In this document: positions 20,816 through 31,149 of the stretch, in pieces | How the letters are laid out: each line of letters opens with the position of its first letter | Position numbering within the stretch: position 1 is the first letter of the stretch | Program-made: the position numbers and the translations under genes | The notes under the pieces: generated by a model | The model's input: the letters and a program-made list of their open reading frames with translations, nothing else | Told to the model about the DNA's origin: nothing | Databases searched by the model: none | Source of the DNA: Vibrio panuliri | GTDB lineage: Bacteria; Pseudomonadota; Gammaproteobacteria; Enterobacterales; Vibrionaceae | Assembly (NCBI RefSeq): GCF_009938205.1 | Contig: NZ_AP019655.1 | Coordinates: 744,001 to 808,000 of the forward strand | Length of the DNA stretch: 64,000 nucleotides | Direction: 5' to 3'

Positions 20816-22061
20816 CGCACACTTAAACAGAAGCTTGGCAAAGATGACTCAGGAGAGTACATGGCAGAAAGCACAATGGAGTAGGCTCGCGGAAGTAGGG
20901 TTGCCAGACTCTAGTGATGAAGCCTGGCGGTATACGCCATTGTCATCGTTTAAGCAGTTACCATTGCGTTATGCCAAGTTCCAACCAGCGGAAAACATCT
21001 CATACGAAAGCCTCAGCTTAGGTTTAGACAGTTATCGGTTGGTATTTTTTGATGGGCGATTCTCCTTCCGTTGCTCTGATTGGATACCTCATGCGACGAT
21101 AACGCCTTTGCATTGCGTCACTGACGTAGACAGCCATGAGTTACGAAAAGCGATCAAACCCGATGCATTTGTTTACTTGACCGATGCTACGGCGAGTGGA
21201 GGCGTGTTGATTGAAGTGGCAGCAAACCGCGTGATTGATAAACCCATTTACCTGCTTCATATCAACAGTGGTAACAAAGGTGATGTATGTAGTTACAGAC
21301 ATCATGTCGACCTTGGGACAGGAGCCCAGTGCGAAATTATTGAACACCACGTATCGCTCGAACAAGGAGGTGGGGTGACGCTGTCACGGTTAACTGGTTT
21401 GGTTCAAAATGGAGCACGCTTCTACCATACCAAGTTGATTGAAGAGTCAGGTCAACAGCACCATTTTGGACACAATGATACTGTGCTAGAACGAGATGCT
21501 TTTGCGCAAACCACTACCATGGCCTTGTCTGGACGATTGGTCCGCCACCAAAATAGCAGCGCACTGCGTGGCGAAAATGGTTATATAGAGATGAACAGCT
21601 TATCGTTACCCCATGCGCAACACACCTTTGATAATCGAACCTATTTAAGCCATGCAGCTGCGCATTGTATCAGTAAGCAACTGCATAAAATTATTGCCAA
21701 AGATGAGGCAACCGGCGTGTTTGAGGGAATGATTTACGTCGCTCCAGTAGCACAACAAACCGATGGGCAGATGGACAGTCACAATTTGCTACTTGGTGAA
21801 AGTGCCACAGTGAATACTAAGCCTCAGTTAGAGATATACGCGGATGATGTTAAATGCAGTCACGGAGCGACCTCTGGACAACTTAATCGTGACCAAATTG
21901 ACTATATGCGAGCTCGTGGCATTCCGAAGTCGCTTGCTGAGAGTATGCTACTGAAAGCATTTGCAAGTGAGGTCGCATTTAAGTTGCGCAACCCATTGGT
22001 AAAAGAACATGTCCTTGCGAGGATAGACCATCTAGTACGAGGTGATCGTGATGCGAAGTAG
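20790..22061 (+). CDS. sufD: SUF complex subunit SufD
   Basis: The 423-residue SufB paralogue that completes SufBC2D and is needed for iron entry. The C-terminal half holds the shared SufB/SufD core ([35 protein letters not shown], with its conserved Cys and His), and the start has the SufD-type [12 protein letters not shown]. The ATG at 20790 follows AAAAGGG. The in-frame ATG at 20808 has no ribosome binding site. Confidence 0.93.
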   Translation: MAGLPLMNDAHLNRSLAKMTQESTWQKAQWSRLAEVGLPDSSDEAWRYTPLSSFKQLPLRYAKFQPAENISYESLSLGLDSYRLVFFDGRFSFRCSDWIPHATITPLHCVTDVDSHELRKAIKPDAFVYLTDATASGGVLIEVAANRVIDKPIYLLHINSGNKGDVCSYRHHVDLGTGAQCEIIEHHVSLEQGGGVTLSRLTGLVQNGARFYHTKLIEESGQQHHFGHNDTVLERDAFAQTTTMALSGRLVRHQNSSALRGENGYIEMNSLSLPHAQHTFDNRTYLSHAAAHCISKQLHKIIAKDEATGVFEGMIYVAPVAQQTDGQMDSHNLLLGESATVNTKPQLEIYADDVKCSHGATSGQLNRDQIDYMRARGIPKSLAESMLLKAFASEVAFKLRNPLVKEHVLARIDHLVRGDRDAK

Positions 22062-23283
22062 TCAAGCGATCATTAGTCCGTGGTTTGATGATTTTCCGAC
22101 ACTAAAGCAAAAGGTGTATGACAGTCGGTTGGTGTATCTTGATACCGCTGCAACAGCACAAACGCCTAATTGTGTTATTGATAGAATGACGCGTTTTTAT
22201 CAACAGGAATACGCCTCCGTGCATCGAGGTATTCACTACATGAGCGCGAAAGCAACCGAAGATATGGAGATGGTTCGCCATGAGGTTGCGAAGTTTGTGC
22301 AGGCGGGATCGTCAAACAATATCATCTTTACCAAAGGCAGTACTGAGGCCATAAATTTGGTTGCGTACAGCTACTTGAAACCGTTACTTGCTCCCGGTGA
22401 TGAAATTATTATCAGTGAGATGGAGCATCACGCCAATATTGTGCCGTGGCAGTTAATTGCAGATATGTGCGGAGCCCAGATAAAGGTTTGGGGGCTAAAT
22501 CGCAATGATCAGCTATCTATCGAACACTTACAGCAACTTATCACCAGTAAGACGCGACTGATAGCGGTAACTCATGTGTCGAACGTCTTAGGGGTTGTTA
22601 ACCCAATCAAAGCCGTCGTGAATCTAGCTCGAAAAAATAATATTGCGGTTCTAGTCGACGGGGCTCAGGCGGTAATGCATCAACGTGTCGACGTTACAAG
22701 TCTTGATTGCGATTTTTATGTCTTTTCTGCACACAAACTATATGGCCCCACTGGCACCGGTGTGCTTTATGCTAAATCAAAACATTTAGAAAGAATGATT
22801 CCTTGGGAAGGCGGGGGAGCGATGATTGATCAGGTCACTTTACCTAGCGGCACTTCTTACGGTAAAGCACCTTGGCGATTTGAAGCGGGTACGCCGAATA
22901 TTGTAGGAATATTAGGTTTGGGGGTCGCCATTCGCTACTTACAAGAGATCGGAATAGAAAATATTGCCCATCATGAAACAAAGGTAATGCGGTATCTTAC
23001 GGACGCTATGAGTTCGCTAAGTGGTGTTGAAACTTATGGCAATGATGATGCGCGAGTTGGCGTGCTTTCGTTTAACGTATCAGGTCAGCATGCATTTGAT
23101 ATAGGCTCATTTCTTGACCGATATGGTGTGGCAATTCGTACTGGGCATCATTGCGCGATGCCGTTAATCAAGCATCTTGGTCAAAGTGCGGTCTGTAGAG
23201 CATCGATTGGTATGTATAGTCAATCTCAAGATGTAGATGCATTGGTGCATGGATTAAGTCGTATCAAGCAGTTATTGAGGTAG
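22051..23283 (+). CDS. sufS: Cysteine desulfurase SufS
   Basis: PLP enzyme of 410 residues that takes sulfur from cysteine as a persulfide and hands it to SufE. The PLP lysine lies in VFSAHKLYGPTG and the catalytic cysteine in RTGHHCAMPL (about residue 368), the group II desulfurase context. The ATG at 22051 follows GAGGTG at good spacing. GTG codons at 22042 and 22048 are less likely. It overlaps sufD by 11 bases. Confidence 0.94.
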   Translation: MRSSQAIISPWFDDFPTLKQKVYDSRLVYLDTAATAQTPNCVIDRMTRFYQQEYASVHRGIHYMSAKATEDMEMVRHEVAKFVQAGSSNNIIFTKGSTEAINLVAYSYLKPLLAPGDEIIISEMEHHANIVPWQLIADMCGAQIKVWGLNRNDQLSIEHLQQLITSKTRLIAVTHVSNVLGVVNPIKAVVNLARKNNIAVLVDGAQAVMHQRVDVTSLDCDFYVFSAHKLYGPTGTGVLYAKSKHLERMIPWEGGGAMIDQVTLPSGTSYGKAPWRFEAGTPNIVGILGLGVAIRYLQEIGIENIAHHETKVMRYLTDAMSSLSGVETYGNDDARVGVLSFNVSGQHAFDIGSFLDRYGVAIRTGHHCAMPLIKHLGQSAVCRASIGMYSQSQDVDALVHGLSRIKQLLR

Positions 23284-23285
23284 TT

Positions 23286-23687
23286 ATGACACCTGAAAAA
23301 GTCGTTAAAAACTTTGCGCGATGCAGCGATTGGGAAGAACGTTACCTATATCTGATTGAACTCGGGGAGCAACTACCGAACTTCCCTCAAGAACAAATGA
23401 CCGAGCAGTTTCTTTTGCCAGGTTGTCAAAGTCGGGTTTGGTTGGTGCAACGCTATCAAGATGATCAATTAAACATCCGTGCCACGAGTGATGCTGCACT
23501 CGTTAAAGGATTGCTAAAGCTAGTGCTTATTGCCTATGACGGTAAGAGTAAAAACCAAGTGTGTGATTTCGATATCGAAGCTTGGTTTAAACAGTTGGAA
23601 CTTAGCAGTCACCTCAGCTCTAGTAGGACACAGGGCTTAGAAGCGATGGTTAGAGCAATCACAGCTTTTGCGGTGCACAACGACTAG
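23286..23687 (+). CDS. sufE: Sulfur acceptor SufE
   Basis: A 133-residue partner that accepts sulfane sulfur from SufS at Cys47 (LPGCQSRVWL) and passes it to SufB. The length and motif match the SufE/CsdE family, and its place directly after sufS makes SufE the right name. It is the last suf gene and is followed by a strong hairpin. Confidence 0.93.
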   Translation: MTPEKVVKNFARCSDWEERYLYLIELGEQLPNFPQEQMTEQFLLPGCQSRVWLVQRYQDDQLNIRATSDAALVKGLLKLVLIAYDGKSKNQVCDFDIEAWFKQLELSSHLSSSRTQGLEAMVRAITAFAVHND

Positions 23688-23700
23688 TAGACTTCTGACG

Positions 23701-23745
23701 CTAAGCAAAGTGAGCATAGAACACTTTGCTTAGGCAGATATTTTG
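23701..23745 (+). terminator. Terminator of the suf operon
   Basis: CTAAGCAAAGTG (23701-23712) and CACTTTGCTTAG (23722-23733) form a perfect 12-bp stem with a 9-base loop. A modest T-rich stretch follows (ATATTTTGC). It lies 13 bases after the sufE stop and before the convergent yddG-like gene. Confidence 0.8.
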
Positions 23746-23760
23746 CTATTTATCCTAGTA

Positions 23761-24678
23761 TTATGAGGATGTCTGCACCGCGTTTTTCGCGACCTTTTCT
23801 CGGGTAACGTACCAGCAAGTCAATGACCCTAAAGTGACCATTATTACTCCGTACCAAAAGTTATGACTTAGGCTTACGCCAAGAATAAGCGACGAAAACA
23901 GAGCGGACAGTACCGGCGTGAAGTTAGATAGCGTTGCTAGAAACACCATGTTGCCACCAATAATCGCGATATTCCAAAGACCATAACCTCCAGCCATTAG
24001 GAATGCGGTCGCAAATAAAGTCAGTGATGCGGTCCAAGAAAACTCCATCGGTGGTTCATTGCTGAACGCATACTTAATCCAGAGTGATACGGCTGTTGCG
24101 ATAAAAAATAGTGTGATGGCATTATGCTTAGATTGCTGTCTGCGGGTTAAGTTGCAGTAAAACGCCCACAGCACTGCTCCCGTTAATGCCATCAAATAGA
24201 CTTTTGGGTTATCACCGACATTATTGATTAATTGCTGGATAGAAAAGCCTTGATCGCCACTCACCGTTATCGCAACGCCAACAAACGCCATCATGATTGC
24301 CGGATAGAGTAATTTATTTGGCCGCTGACTACTGGTCATGACTGCAAACAAAACGGTAAGAGCAGGCCAGAGGTAATTGACGATAGAGACTTCAATGGCT
24401 TGTGCACGATTGTTGGAGTAGCCCAACGATAAAGCCAACAACATTTCATAGGCGACAAAAAGTGCGCCACCGATAATCAGATAACGTACTGAAAACAGCG
24501 ATGGTTTTGGAATCCCCACCACAATCATTAAAAGTATCGATGCGACACTATAGAGCATCGCACTGCCTCCAACAGGGCCTAGATGCTCGGTGACCAATCG
24601 CGCACTTGCTAGCAAGCAGCTCCAAAATAGTATCGCGACACAACCAAAAATGGTAAATCGAACTTGGCTCTTATCCAT
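23761..24678 (-). CDS. YddG-like aromatic amino acid exporter (DMT family)
   Basis: A 305-residue DMT permease with about ten transmembrane helices. The pattern VNYLWPALTVLFAVM near residue 100, the N-terminal CVAILFWSCLLASAR and the late GGYGLWNIAIIGGNMVFLATLSNFTPVLSALFSSLIL are close to the E. coli aromatic amino acid exporter YddG. It is a single gene convergent with the suf operon. Substrate is inferred from similarity. Confidence 0.78.
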   Translation of the reverse strand: MDKSQVRFTIFGCVAILFWSCLLASARLVTEHLGPVGGSAMLYSVASILLMIVVGIPKPSLFSVRYLIIGGALFVAYEMLLALSLGYSNNRAQAIEVSIVNYLWPALTVLFAVMTSSQRPNKLLYPAIMMAFVGVAITVSGDQGFSIQQLINNVGDNPKVYLMALTGAVLWAFYCNLTRRQQSKHNAITLFFIATAVSLWIKYAFSNEPPMEFSWTASLTLFATAFLMAGGYGLWNIAIIGGNMVFLATLSNFTPVLSALFSSLILGVSLSHNFWYGVIMVTLGSLTCWYVTREKVAKNAVQTSS

Positions 24679-25143
24679 ATATATAACTACTTGAAAATAG
24701 ATGGCTATTTCACGTCGCAGTTTTCTTTGTACTCGAACCTATGACAATGCTTTGAATCTAGCACCTTGAAGTCATTTGAGTATCAATCTGCAACGCTGTT
24801 TATCAAGTTGCAGAGGATACCTTAATTCTCAGTGTTTGAAATACTCCAGTCGCATTCAAGACAAACATTTTTGTTAGCACGAAGGTGAGTAATTATTCGC
24901 GATAGTTTGAACGATGTTGTCATCGACTGGCTCTGCTTGTGCGGGGAGCGATAGTGCGCTCAAAACGGTGATTCTCAAAAATGAGACTGACGCTTGCGGC
25001 AGTTTTAACTCTATGAATCGATGTTAAAAAATTGCTCACTAGTTGTGACCTCACCAATACATTTGCTATCGCTAGACCATTGGGCAAGTTTTTAGTAGTT
25101 AAAATGGTCAATAATTAGAACTGAGAAGCTGTGTTAGAGATAA
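24679..25143. other. 465-bp intergenic region upstream of the adhesin
   Basis: No credible gene is seen. It holds a right-arm copy of a dispersed inverted repeat near 24765-24783, a small hairpin with CTGCAAC (24788-24794) and GTTGCAG (24807-24813), and presumably the adhesin promoter and leader. Short minus-strand frames here have no ribosome binding site. A long leader for the adhesin mRNA is possible. Confidence 0.5.
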
Positions 25144-28100
25144 ATGGTGGTTGTTATGGGACTGGATACATTAGCAATAGTCAGCAAGCTGGCAGTGGGG
25201 CAAGCAGTTGTTATTGATGCTGAAGGCAATGCAAGGATCGTTAACTTAAGCGAGCCACTGAATGATGGTGAGGTCATTATCCAGTCTAACCCAGATGAAA
25301 GCATTCAGGCGACTTTGGTCAATCAAGACGGCGATAATATCGACATAACTAATGATGTTGCTCAGGTCATCGAAGCGATTGAACAAGGTCAGGATCCCGC
25401 AGAGCTGGAAGAAGAATTTGCTTCTGAAGCGGGGAGCGAGGACAGTTCAAGCGGTACGGTGCTCGACAGCGTATCAAGAGACGGCTCGGAGACCATTGCT
25501 AACACACTTTTTGAGACAGAAGGGCTTGAAAGCATTGGCCTCTCGACAACGCAAAGTCTCACACTGCTTGAACAGTTCCGCGCTTTGGTCCTACCGTCGA
25601 TTCTTACGCCTCCGACTCCAGACACGCCTCCATTAGCGGAAAACTTTACAGTCGAGCTTGACTCCTTTGGTCGCGCCGCTGTGCAGTTCAACAGTGAAGA
25701 TGCCTCTCAAGACCACATTTCAGATCTCGAAGACGATGCCTCAAATACACCACTTGGCGTGGTCATTACCTCTTTACCTCAATCGGGTACGCTCCTTTAT
25801 GATGGCGAACCGGTGACCGACGAGATGCTGACCGAGTTTGACGATCAAGGTAACGTTGTCGGTGACTTACAGATACTCGATCCTGAGCTGTTTAGTTATC
25901 AAAATGATGACCAGTCGACAGGGTTTATCCTTGGTGTCAAAAACGCGCCAGATGGTCGTGACGGAGACGAGAGCAGCACGGCATTTTTAAACTGGGGTGA
26001 GCCGACAGATGACCCAAATGTCCGGGTGCTCACTTTCACTGATGATGAAAACAACATTGTCGATCAAATTACCATCACGACAAGCGGTGGCGCACCAACA
26101 CAATATTATGCCGACAAAAATCATATCGGCTATGGCTTGGGTGTTGGTGGTGGAGACGGAATAAACCAAGGCGAAACGATCAATATTGATTTGTCTCAGC
26201 GCCCTGCTGAATCCGTAACTCTCGGACTTGATGGTATGGGCGGCTGGTTTGAAGAAGGCCACCCTCAAGAAACTCAGGTCGTGATCAGAGTGACCCTTGA
26301 CGATGGTAGCGTCATCGAACAGTTTGTCACGAAAAATACGTCAGGCAACACAGATCTATTTCGAGAGATAACCGTTGATGTTCCTGAGTCGTCTGAGGGG
26401 GCAAAAATCACTAACGTGGAAGTATCGACACTCGGCCCGGGTAACTGGGAGCTACGTTATTTAGAAACAAATGTTCCAGATGATGCTTTTGATTACCGAG
26501 CGGTTGATAGCAGCAATAACGTTAGTGAAGAACGCACTGTGACGTTAGCGGCTGCGGAAAACACGCCGCCAGTGGCCATTGATGACCCTATGGGTTTCAG
26601 TGTGGCTTATGGTACCTATAACGATGACGTGTGGGAGTTCGGTGATGATGAGGTTGTCGCTTCTTACGATGGCGAGCAACAGCAGGTCTCTGGCGACGGG
26701 ATAAAGAGAGGGGTTAGCGGGGATGAGAATGGCGGCCCAGCTAACCAAATTCAATATAATCGCGAAGATGGCAAGTCGGAACAGCTTACCTTTAACTTAG
26801 AAAAACCAGCGACACAGTTTAGTTTCACTTTCTCCAATCTATTTTTAGATGAAGGCGGCGATGGTAACCATGAACAAGGGAAATGGGTCGCCTATTTAGG
26901 TGATACTGCGGTCGCGAGTGAGATGTTTATTGCCAATGATGGTGATAACCAAGGTACGTATACTTTCTCAGGTGATGTCGCTTTTGATCGTGTGATCTTT
27001 GAAGCGGTCGACTTTGTTAATCAACCTGCACGAGGCAGTGACTCTTCAGACTACTTCCTTACTGGCTTTACCGCGTCTGGCCCGGGCGCTTACGCTGCAA
27101 ATCAAGGTGAAGTGCTGCAAATCCCGATTGAAGAGTTGTTAGGAAATGACTTTGACCCCGACTCTGATCAAATTCGATTTACTCACGTTTCTGAAGCGAA
27201 CAACGCACAAATTTGGGTTGAGGATGGCATCGTTTATGTGGATCTCGATGATGACTTTACCGGCCCCACGACATTTGAATACGAAATCACGGATGATAAA
27301 GGCGGCTTTGCCGAAGCGACCGTGAGCATTATCGTTAATCCTCAAGCATCAGACGTCGGTGTTACTACGATTAGCTTACTCGATGACACCGTGCCTGAAG
27401 GCGATAGCTTAATGTACAAAGTGGTATTGGAAGACGGCGTTTTAACGCCGACCGAATACGATATCATCTTCGGCTCTCCAGGAGACACGGCAACTCACGC
27501 TGATGTTGACCTAAGCAATGTGCAGTTTACCAACGGCGTCACTTACGATTCTGGTTCGGGTAAAGTGTTGGTTCCTATTGGGGTGAGCGCGTTTACCGTG
27601 ATTGTCCCAACGGTTGAAGATAATGAGTACGACAACGAAGAAACCTTCACTCTGCAACTGGGTGGAGCAAGTGCGCAGGGCACCATTTTAGACTTGTCGG
27701 ATACGCCACCTGAATCCGAAGACTTCAATGTCGCGCTCAACCCGCAAGGGGAGGCGGCGGTCGTCTTTAATAGCGACGTGGCGATGAATGATCATATCTC
27801 TGATCTTGAAGATGATATCGATAATAAACCGCTTGGTGTCGTTATTACCAGCCTTCCTCAATCGGGAACACTACTGTATGACGGTGACCCTGTCACCGAA
27901 TCTATGATTACTCAGTTTGATGAAGATGGTGCAGTAGTGGGTGAGTTAAACGTTTTTGACCCTGATCTGTTCACTTATCAAAATGATGATCAGTCTACTG
28001 GTTTTATCCTCGGTGTGAAAAATGCGCCTGAAGGTCTTGATGGTGACGAAAGTAACAGCGCGTTTCTCAACTGGGGTCAATCCACTGACGATCCAAACGT

Positions 28101-31005
28101 ACGCGTGCTGAATTTCACCGATGATGAAGAAAACATTGTTGATCAGATTTTTATTACCACCAGCGGTGGGGCGCCAACACAATATTATGCGGACAAAAAC
28201 CATATTGGTTATGGATTAGGTGTTGGCGGTGGGAATGGTATCAATCAGGGCGAAACTATCACGATCGATATGTCTCAACGACCTGCCGAATCTGTCACTT
28301 TAGGACTGGATGGAATGGGTGGTTGGTTTGAGGCCGGTCATCCTAAAGAAACCAAAGTCATGATCACCGCCACACTTGATGACGGCACGGTGATCGAGCA
28401 ACTTATAACCAAGAACACTTCAGGCAACAGTGAGTTGTTTAAAGAGATCACGATTGATGTACCAGACAGTTCTTCTGGGGCTAAGATCACTCATATCGAA
28501 GCCTCAACAATGGGGCCAGGTAATTGGGAGTTGCGCTATCTAGAGACAAACACCCCGGATGACTCGTTTGACTACCGTGCGATAGACAGTGACAACAACG
28601 TTAGTGATGAAAGCACGGTAACTCTTATTGCTGCAGAAAACACGCCGCCAGTGGCGATTGATGACCCAATGGGCTTCCACGTAGCTTACGGTACGTTTGA
28701 TAACGATATGTGGCAGTACCAAGATGGTGATATTACCGCCGCATACAATGGACAAGAGCAGCAAGTGTCGGGAAGTGGTTTAAAACGCGGCGTGACTGGT
28801 GACGAAAATGGCGGTCCTGCCAACCAAATTCAATATAATCGCGAGGAAGGCCTGTCAGAGCAGTTCACATTTAACCTCGCCAAACCCGCTACCGAATTCA
28901 GTTTCACCTTCTCAAATCTTTATAAAAATGAAGGTGGTCCGGGTAATCATGAGCAAGGGAAATGGGTCGCGTATTTGGGCAATACTGCGGTTGCCAGTGG
29001 TATGTTTATCGCCAATCAGGGTAGTAACTACGGTAGTTACAGTTTTTCAGATGACATTGCTTTTGACCGAGTGGTGTTTGAAGCGGTGGATTTTGTCAAT
29101 GAGCCTGCGCGGGGAATGGACTCATCAGATTACTTCTTAACAGGATTTACCGCATCAGGATCTGGTGCTTATGCGGCGAACCAAGGTGAAGTACTGCAAA
29201 TTCCGGTCGAGGAACTGTTGGGCAATGATTTTGACCCAGACTCTGACCAAATTCGCTTTACCCATGTTTCTGAGGCAAACAATGCGCAGATTTGGGTTGA
29301 AGACGGCATTGTTTATGTTGATCTCGATGACGATTTTACCGGCCCGACGACTTTCGACTATGAAATTACTGATGATAAAGGTGGCTTTGCAGAGGCGACG
29401 GTCAATATTATTGTTAACCCAGTGCCAGAAGAGATCTGTGTTCATTGCATCAATATGATCGACGATGTCGTAGTCGAGGGAGACCACTTATTATTTAAAG
29501 TATTCCTTAATGCCGGTCCACTGACACCGACGATGCTCGGCATTGAATTTGGCCATCCTAGTGATAGTGCTGACGCCGCTGATATTGACTTGGCTAATGT
29601 GGTGTTTACCCATGGTGTGACTTACGACGAGCAAAGCGGCAAAATCATCGTGCCAGTGGGTGTGAGTGAATTTTCGGTGGTATTACCTACTGTCATCGAT
29701 GATATTGACGATAATTTAGAAGAGTTCACTCTTATCGTTGACGGCGTGTCGTCAACCGGAACGATTGCAGACATCACTATCGAGCAAGAGGATGATACGA
29801 TAATATCGTTCCATGACTTCGACCAAATTGATGTAGGGCGTTGGAGCTATATTGATGCCGAAGAGTTAAATGACGCGAATACCGTTGCGGGCATCTCCGA
29901 TGGCGCTGAAGGTGTTTGGGGAACAGACAACGCAAAAGATAGCGTTGAGGTGGGTAAGGAGAGTGTTTATCGGCATACGGATGATAAACAGAATCAAGTG
30001 CTCGAACTCGAGGCGCGTAGAGGCGACAACCAGCTGTTCACCGAGTTAAGTAACACGCGTGAGGGGCAGTTCTTCACCTTAGCATTTGATGTTGCAAGAC
30101 GAGGCAATCGATTATCACCAATGGCGATTTTCCTCGAATCTGCAGATGGCGTGAGTAAAGAACTTCTTTACACTTACGATCAGAGTAAGGATTGGACGTC
30201 TGAGATTATTCACTTCCAAACTGCGACCGCAGGCGATTACCGAGTGACCTTTGAGTCCACTGATGCTGATAGTTACGGCGCACTGTTAGACAATATCAAG
30301 CTAGAGACTCTCAACAATGTCGGGTTTGAAGATGGCTATCTGCCAGTGAGTAATATCAGTGTCAACTTAGGCAGCGACCAACTTAATCTTGACGATTTCA
30401 AAGTGAAGTTAGACCTAGGGGAATTGCCAAATGATACCAAGTTCAAGATTGGTGATGATGAACTGGTCGCAGATGGTAACGGCTATGTCGATGTCAGCAG
30501 TTATGATGGTGATTTATCGGGCCTCTCTGTTCAAGTGAGTGACCCAGGCAACTACTCGTTTGATGTGGTGGTGTTTACTGATGAGAATGTCGTAGTCAAA
30601 ACAAGCCCGATTGATATCACGGTATTGCCACAAGGCTCAATGTTGCAACAAGGAACTGAGCAAGCAGATACAATGGAAGCAAGCTTAGGCGACGATATTC
30701 TGTTTGGTTTTGGAGGCGGTGATACCTTCGTATGGCAGTTCGACGATTTTGATGGCGGTCTTGATGTTATCCATGATTTCAAGGTCGGAGAAGATCAAAT
30801 CGACTTGTCGGATATACTTGAACCCGGTGAGACCATTGACGATATACTCGACAACGTCAGTGCGCAGGTTAACGATAACGATGTGACATTGACGATAACC
30901 AAAGGCGGGCAATCTCAATCGATTCAAATCAACGACATTGCGGATCAAATCGCAGGCCCGATCAATGAACAGCTCAGCTTGTTGATTAGTGACCCTAACC
31001 CTTAA
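25144..31005 (+). CDS. LapA-type retention-module adhesin secreted by a type I system
   Basis: A 1953-residue acidic surface protein. Residues 1-150 form an N-terminal retention module (AVGQAVVIDAEGNARIVNLSEPLNDGEVI) that in LapA relatives plugs the outer membrane pore. Residues 166-858 and 859 to about 1550 are two copies of a 693-residue unit. Each unit has a T1SS-143-type domain (DHISDLEDD, LGVVITSLPQSGTLLYDG), an extracellular domain with GNHEQGKWVAYLG, a cadherin-like block (LGNDFDPDSDQIRF) and a Calx-beta-like block. The C-terminal 400 residues include a lectin-like fold candidate, one RTX-like turn (GDDILFGFGGGDTF) and a type I secretion signal region. The usual di-alanine protease site near residue 96 reads SEAG. 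The start could also be the ATG at 25156. Confidence 0.85.
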   Translation: MVVVMGLDTLAIVSKLAVGQAVVIDAEGNARIVNLSEPLNDGEVIIQSNPDESIQATLVNQDGDNIDITNDVAQVIEAIEQGQDPAELEEEFASEAGSEDSSSGTVLDSVSRDGSETIANTLFETEGLESIGLSTTQSLTLLEQFRALVLPSILTPPTPDTPPLAENFTVELDSFGRAAVQFNSEDASQDHISDLEDDASNTPLGVVITSLPQSGTLLYDGEPVTDEMLTEFDDQGNVVGDLQILDPELFSYQNDDQSTGFILGVKNAPDGRDGDESSTAFLNWGEPTDDPNVRVLTFTDDENNIVDQITITTSGGAPTQYYADKNHIGYGLGVGGGDGINQGETINIDLSQRPAESVTLGLDGMGGWFEEGHPQETQVVIRVTLDDGSVIEQFVTKNTSGNTDLFREITVDVPESSEGAKITNVEVSTLGPGNWELRYLETNVPDDAFDYRAVDSSNNVSEERTVTLAAAENTPPVAIDDPMGFSVAYGTYNDDVWEFGDDEVVASYDGEQQQVSGDGIKRGVSGDENGGPANQIQYNREDGKSEQLTFNLEKPATQFSFTFSNLFLDEGGDGNHEQGKWVAYLGDTAVASEMFIANDGDNQGTYTFSGDVAFDRVIFEAVDFVNQPARGSDSSDYFLTGFTASGPGAYAANQGEVLQIPIEELLGNDFDPDSDQIRFTHVSEANNAQIWVEDGIVYVDLDDDFTGPTTFEYEITDDKGGFAEATVSIIVNPQASDVGVTTISLLDDTVPEGDSLMYKVVLEDGVLTPTEYDIIFGSPGDTATHADVDLSNVQFTNGVTYDSGSGKVLVPIGVSAFTVIVPTVEDNEYDNEETFTLQLGGASAQGTILDLSDTPPESEDFNVALNPQGEAAVVFNSDVAMNDHISDLEDDIDNKPLGVVITSLPQSGTLLYDGDPVTESMITQFDEDGAVVGELNVFDPDLFTYQNDDQSTGFILGVKNAPEGLDGDESNSAFLNWGQSTDDPNVRVLNFTDDEENIVDQIFITTSGGAPTQYYADKNHIGYGLGVGGGNGINQGETITIDMSQRPAESVTLGLDGMGGWFEAGHPKETKVMITATLDDGTVIEQLITKNTSGNSELFKEITIDVPDSSSGAKITHIEASTMGPGNWELRYLETNTPDDSFDYRAIDSDNNVSDESTVTLIAAENTPPVAIDDPMGFHVAYGTFDNDMWQYQDGDITAAYNGQEQQVSGSGLKRGVTGDENGGPANQIQYNREEGLSEQFTFNLAKPATEFSFTFSNLYKNEGGPGNHEQGKWVAYLGNTAVASGMFIANQGSNYGSYSFSDDIAFDRVVFEAVDFVNEPARGMDSSDYFLTGFTASGSGAYAANQGEVLQIPVEELLGNDFDPDSDQIRFTHVSEANNAQIWVEDGIVYVDLDDDFTGPTTFDYEITDDKGGFAEATVNIIVNPVPEEICVHCINMIDDVVVEGDHLLFKVFLNAGPLTPTMLGIEFGHPSDSADAADIDLANVVFTHGVTYDEQSGKIIVPVGVSEFSVVLPTVIDDIDDNLEEFTLIVDGVSSTGTIADITIEQEDDTIISFHDFDQIDVGRWSYIDAEELNDANTVAGISDGAEGVWGTDNAKDSVEVGKESVYRHTDDKQNQVLELEARRGDNQLFTELSNTREGQFFTLAFDVARRGNRLSPMAIFLESADGVSKELLYTYDQSKDWTSEIIHFQTATAGDYRVTFESTDADSYGALLDNIKLETLNNVGFEDGYLPVSNISVNLGSDQLNLDDFKVKLDLGELPNDTKFKIGDDELVADGNGYVDVSSYDGDLSGLSVQVSDPGNYSFDVVVFTDENVVVKTSPIDITVLPQGSMLQQGTEQADTMEASLGDDILFGFGGGDTFVWQFDDFDGGLDVIHDFKVGEDQIDLSDILEPGETIDDILDNVSAQVNDNDVTLTITKGGQSQSIQINDIADQIAGPINEQLSLLISDPNP

Positions 31006-31013
31006 CCGCAAAA

Positions 31014-31045
31014 CCAAGCCCCCGCTCTTGGGGCTTGGGCATTGT
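31014..31045 (+). terminator. Terminator after the adhesin gene
   Basis: CCAAGCCCC (31014-31022) pairs with GGGGCTTGG (31030-31038) over a 7-base loop, nine bases after the adhesin stop. The T tract is interrupted (GCATTGTATTGTT). Confidence 0.7.
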
Positions 31046-31149
31046 ATTGTTACCGCATTCTCATTTCTTTTGCTGGTTAACACTATCGTCGGCAAATGTT
31101 TGGTAAGTTACTTTTCTAGATCACCAAATAACAAGTGAAGCTGACGGTT

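Noticed and set aside
24874-24978. Minus-strand frame from a TTG with a signal-peptide-like start (LSALSLPAQAEPVDD)
   Set aside because: Only 34 codons, no ribosome binding site and no ATG; probably chance, or at most the remnant of a lost gene.
24920-25111. 63-codon minus-strand frame upstream of the adhesin
   Set aside because: No ribosome binding site, arginine-rich chance composition and no family resemblance.
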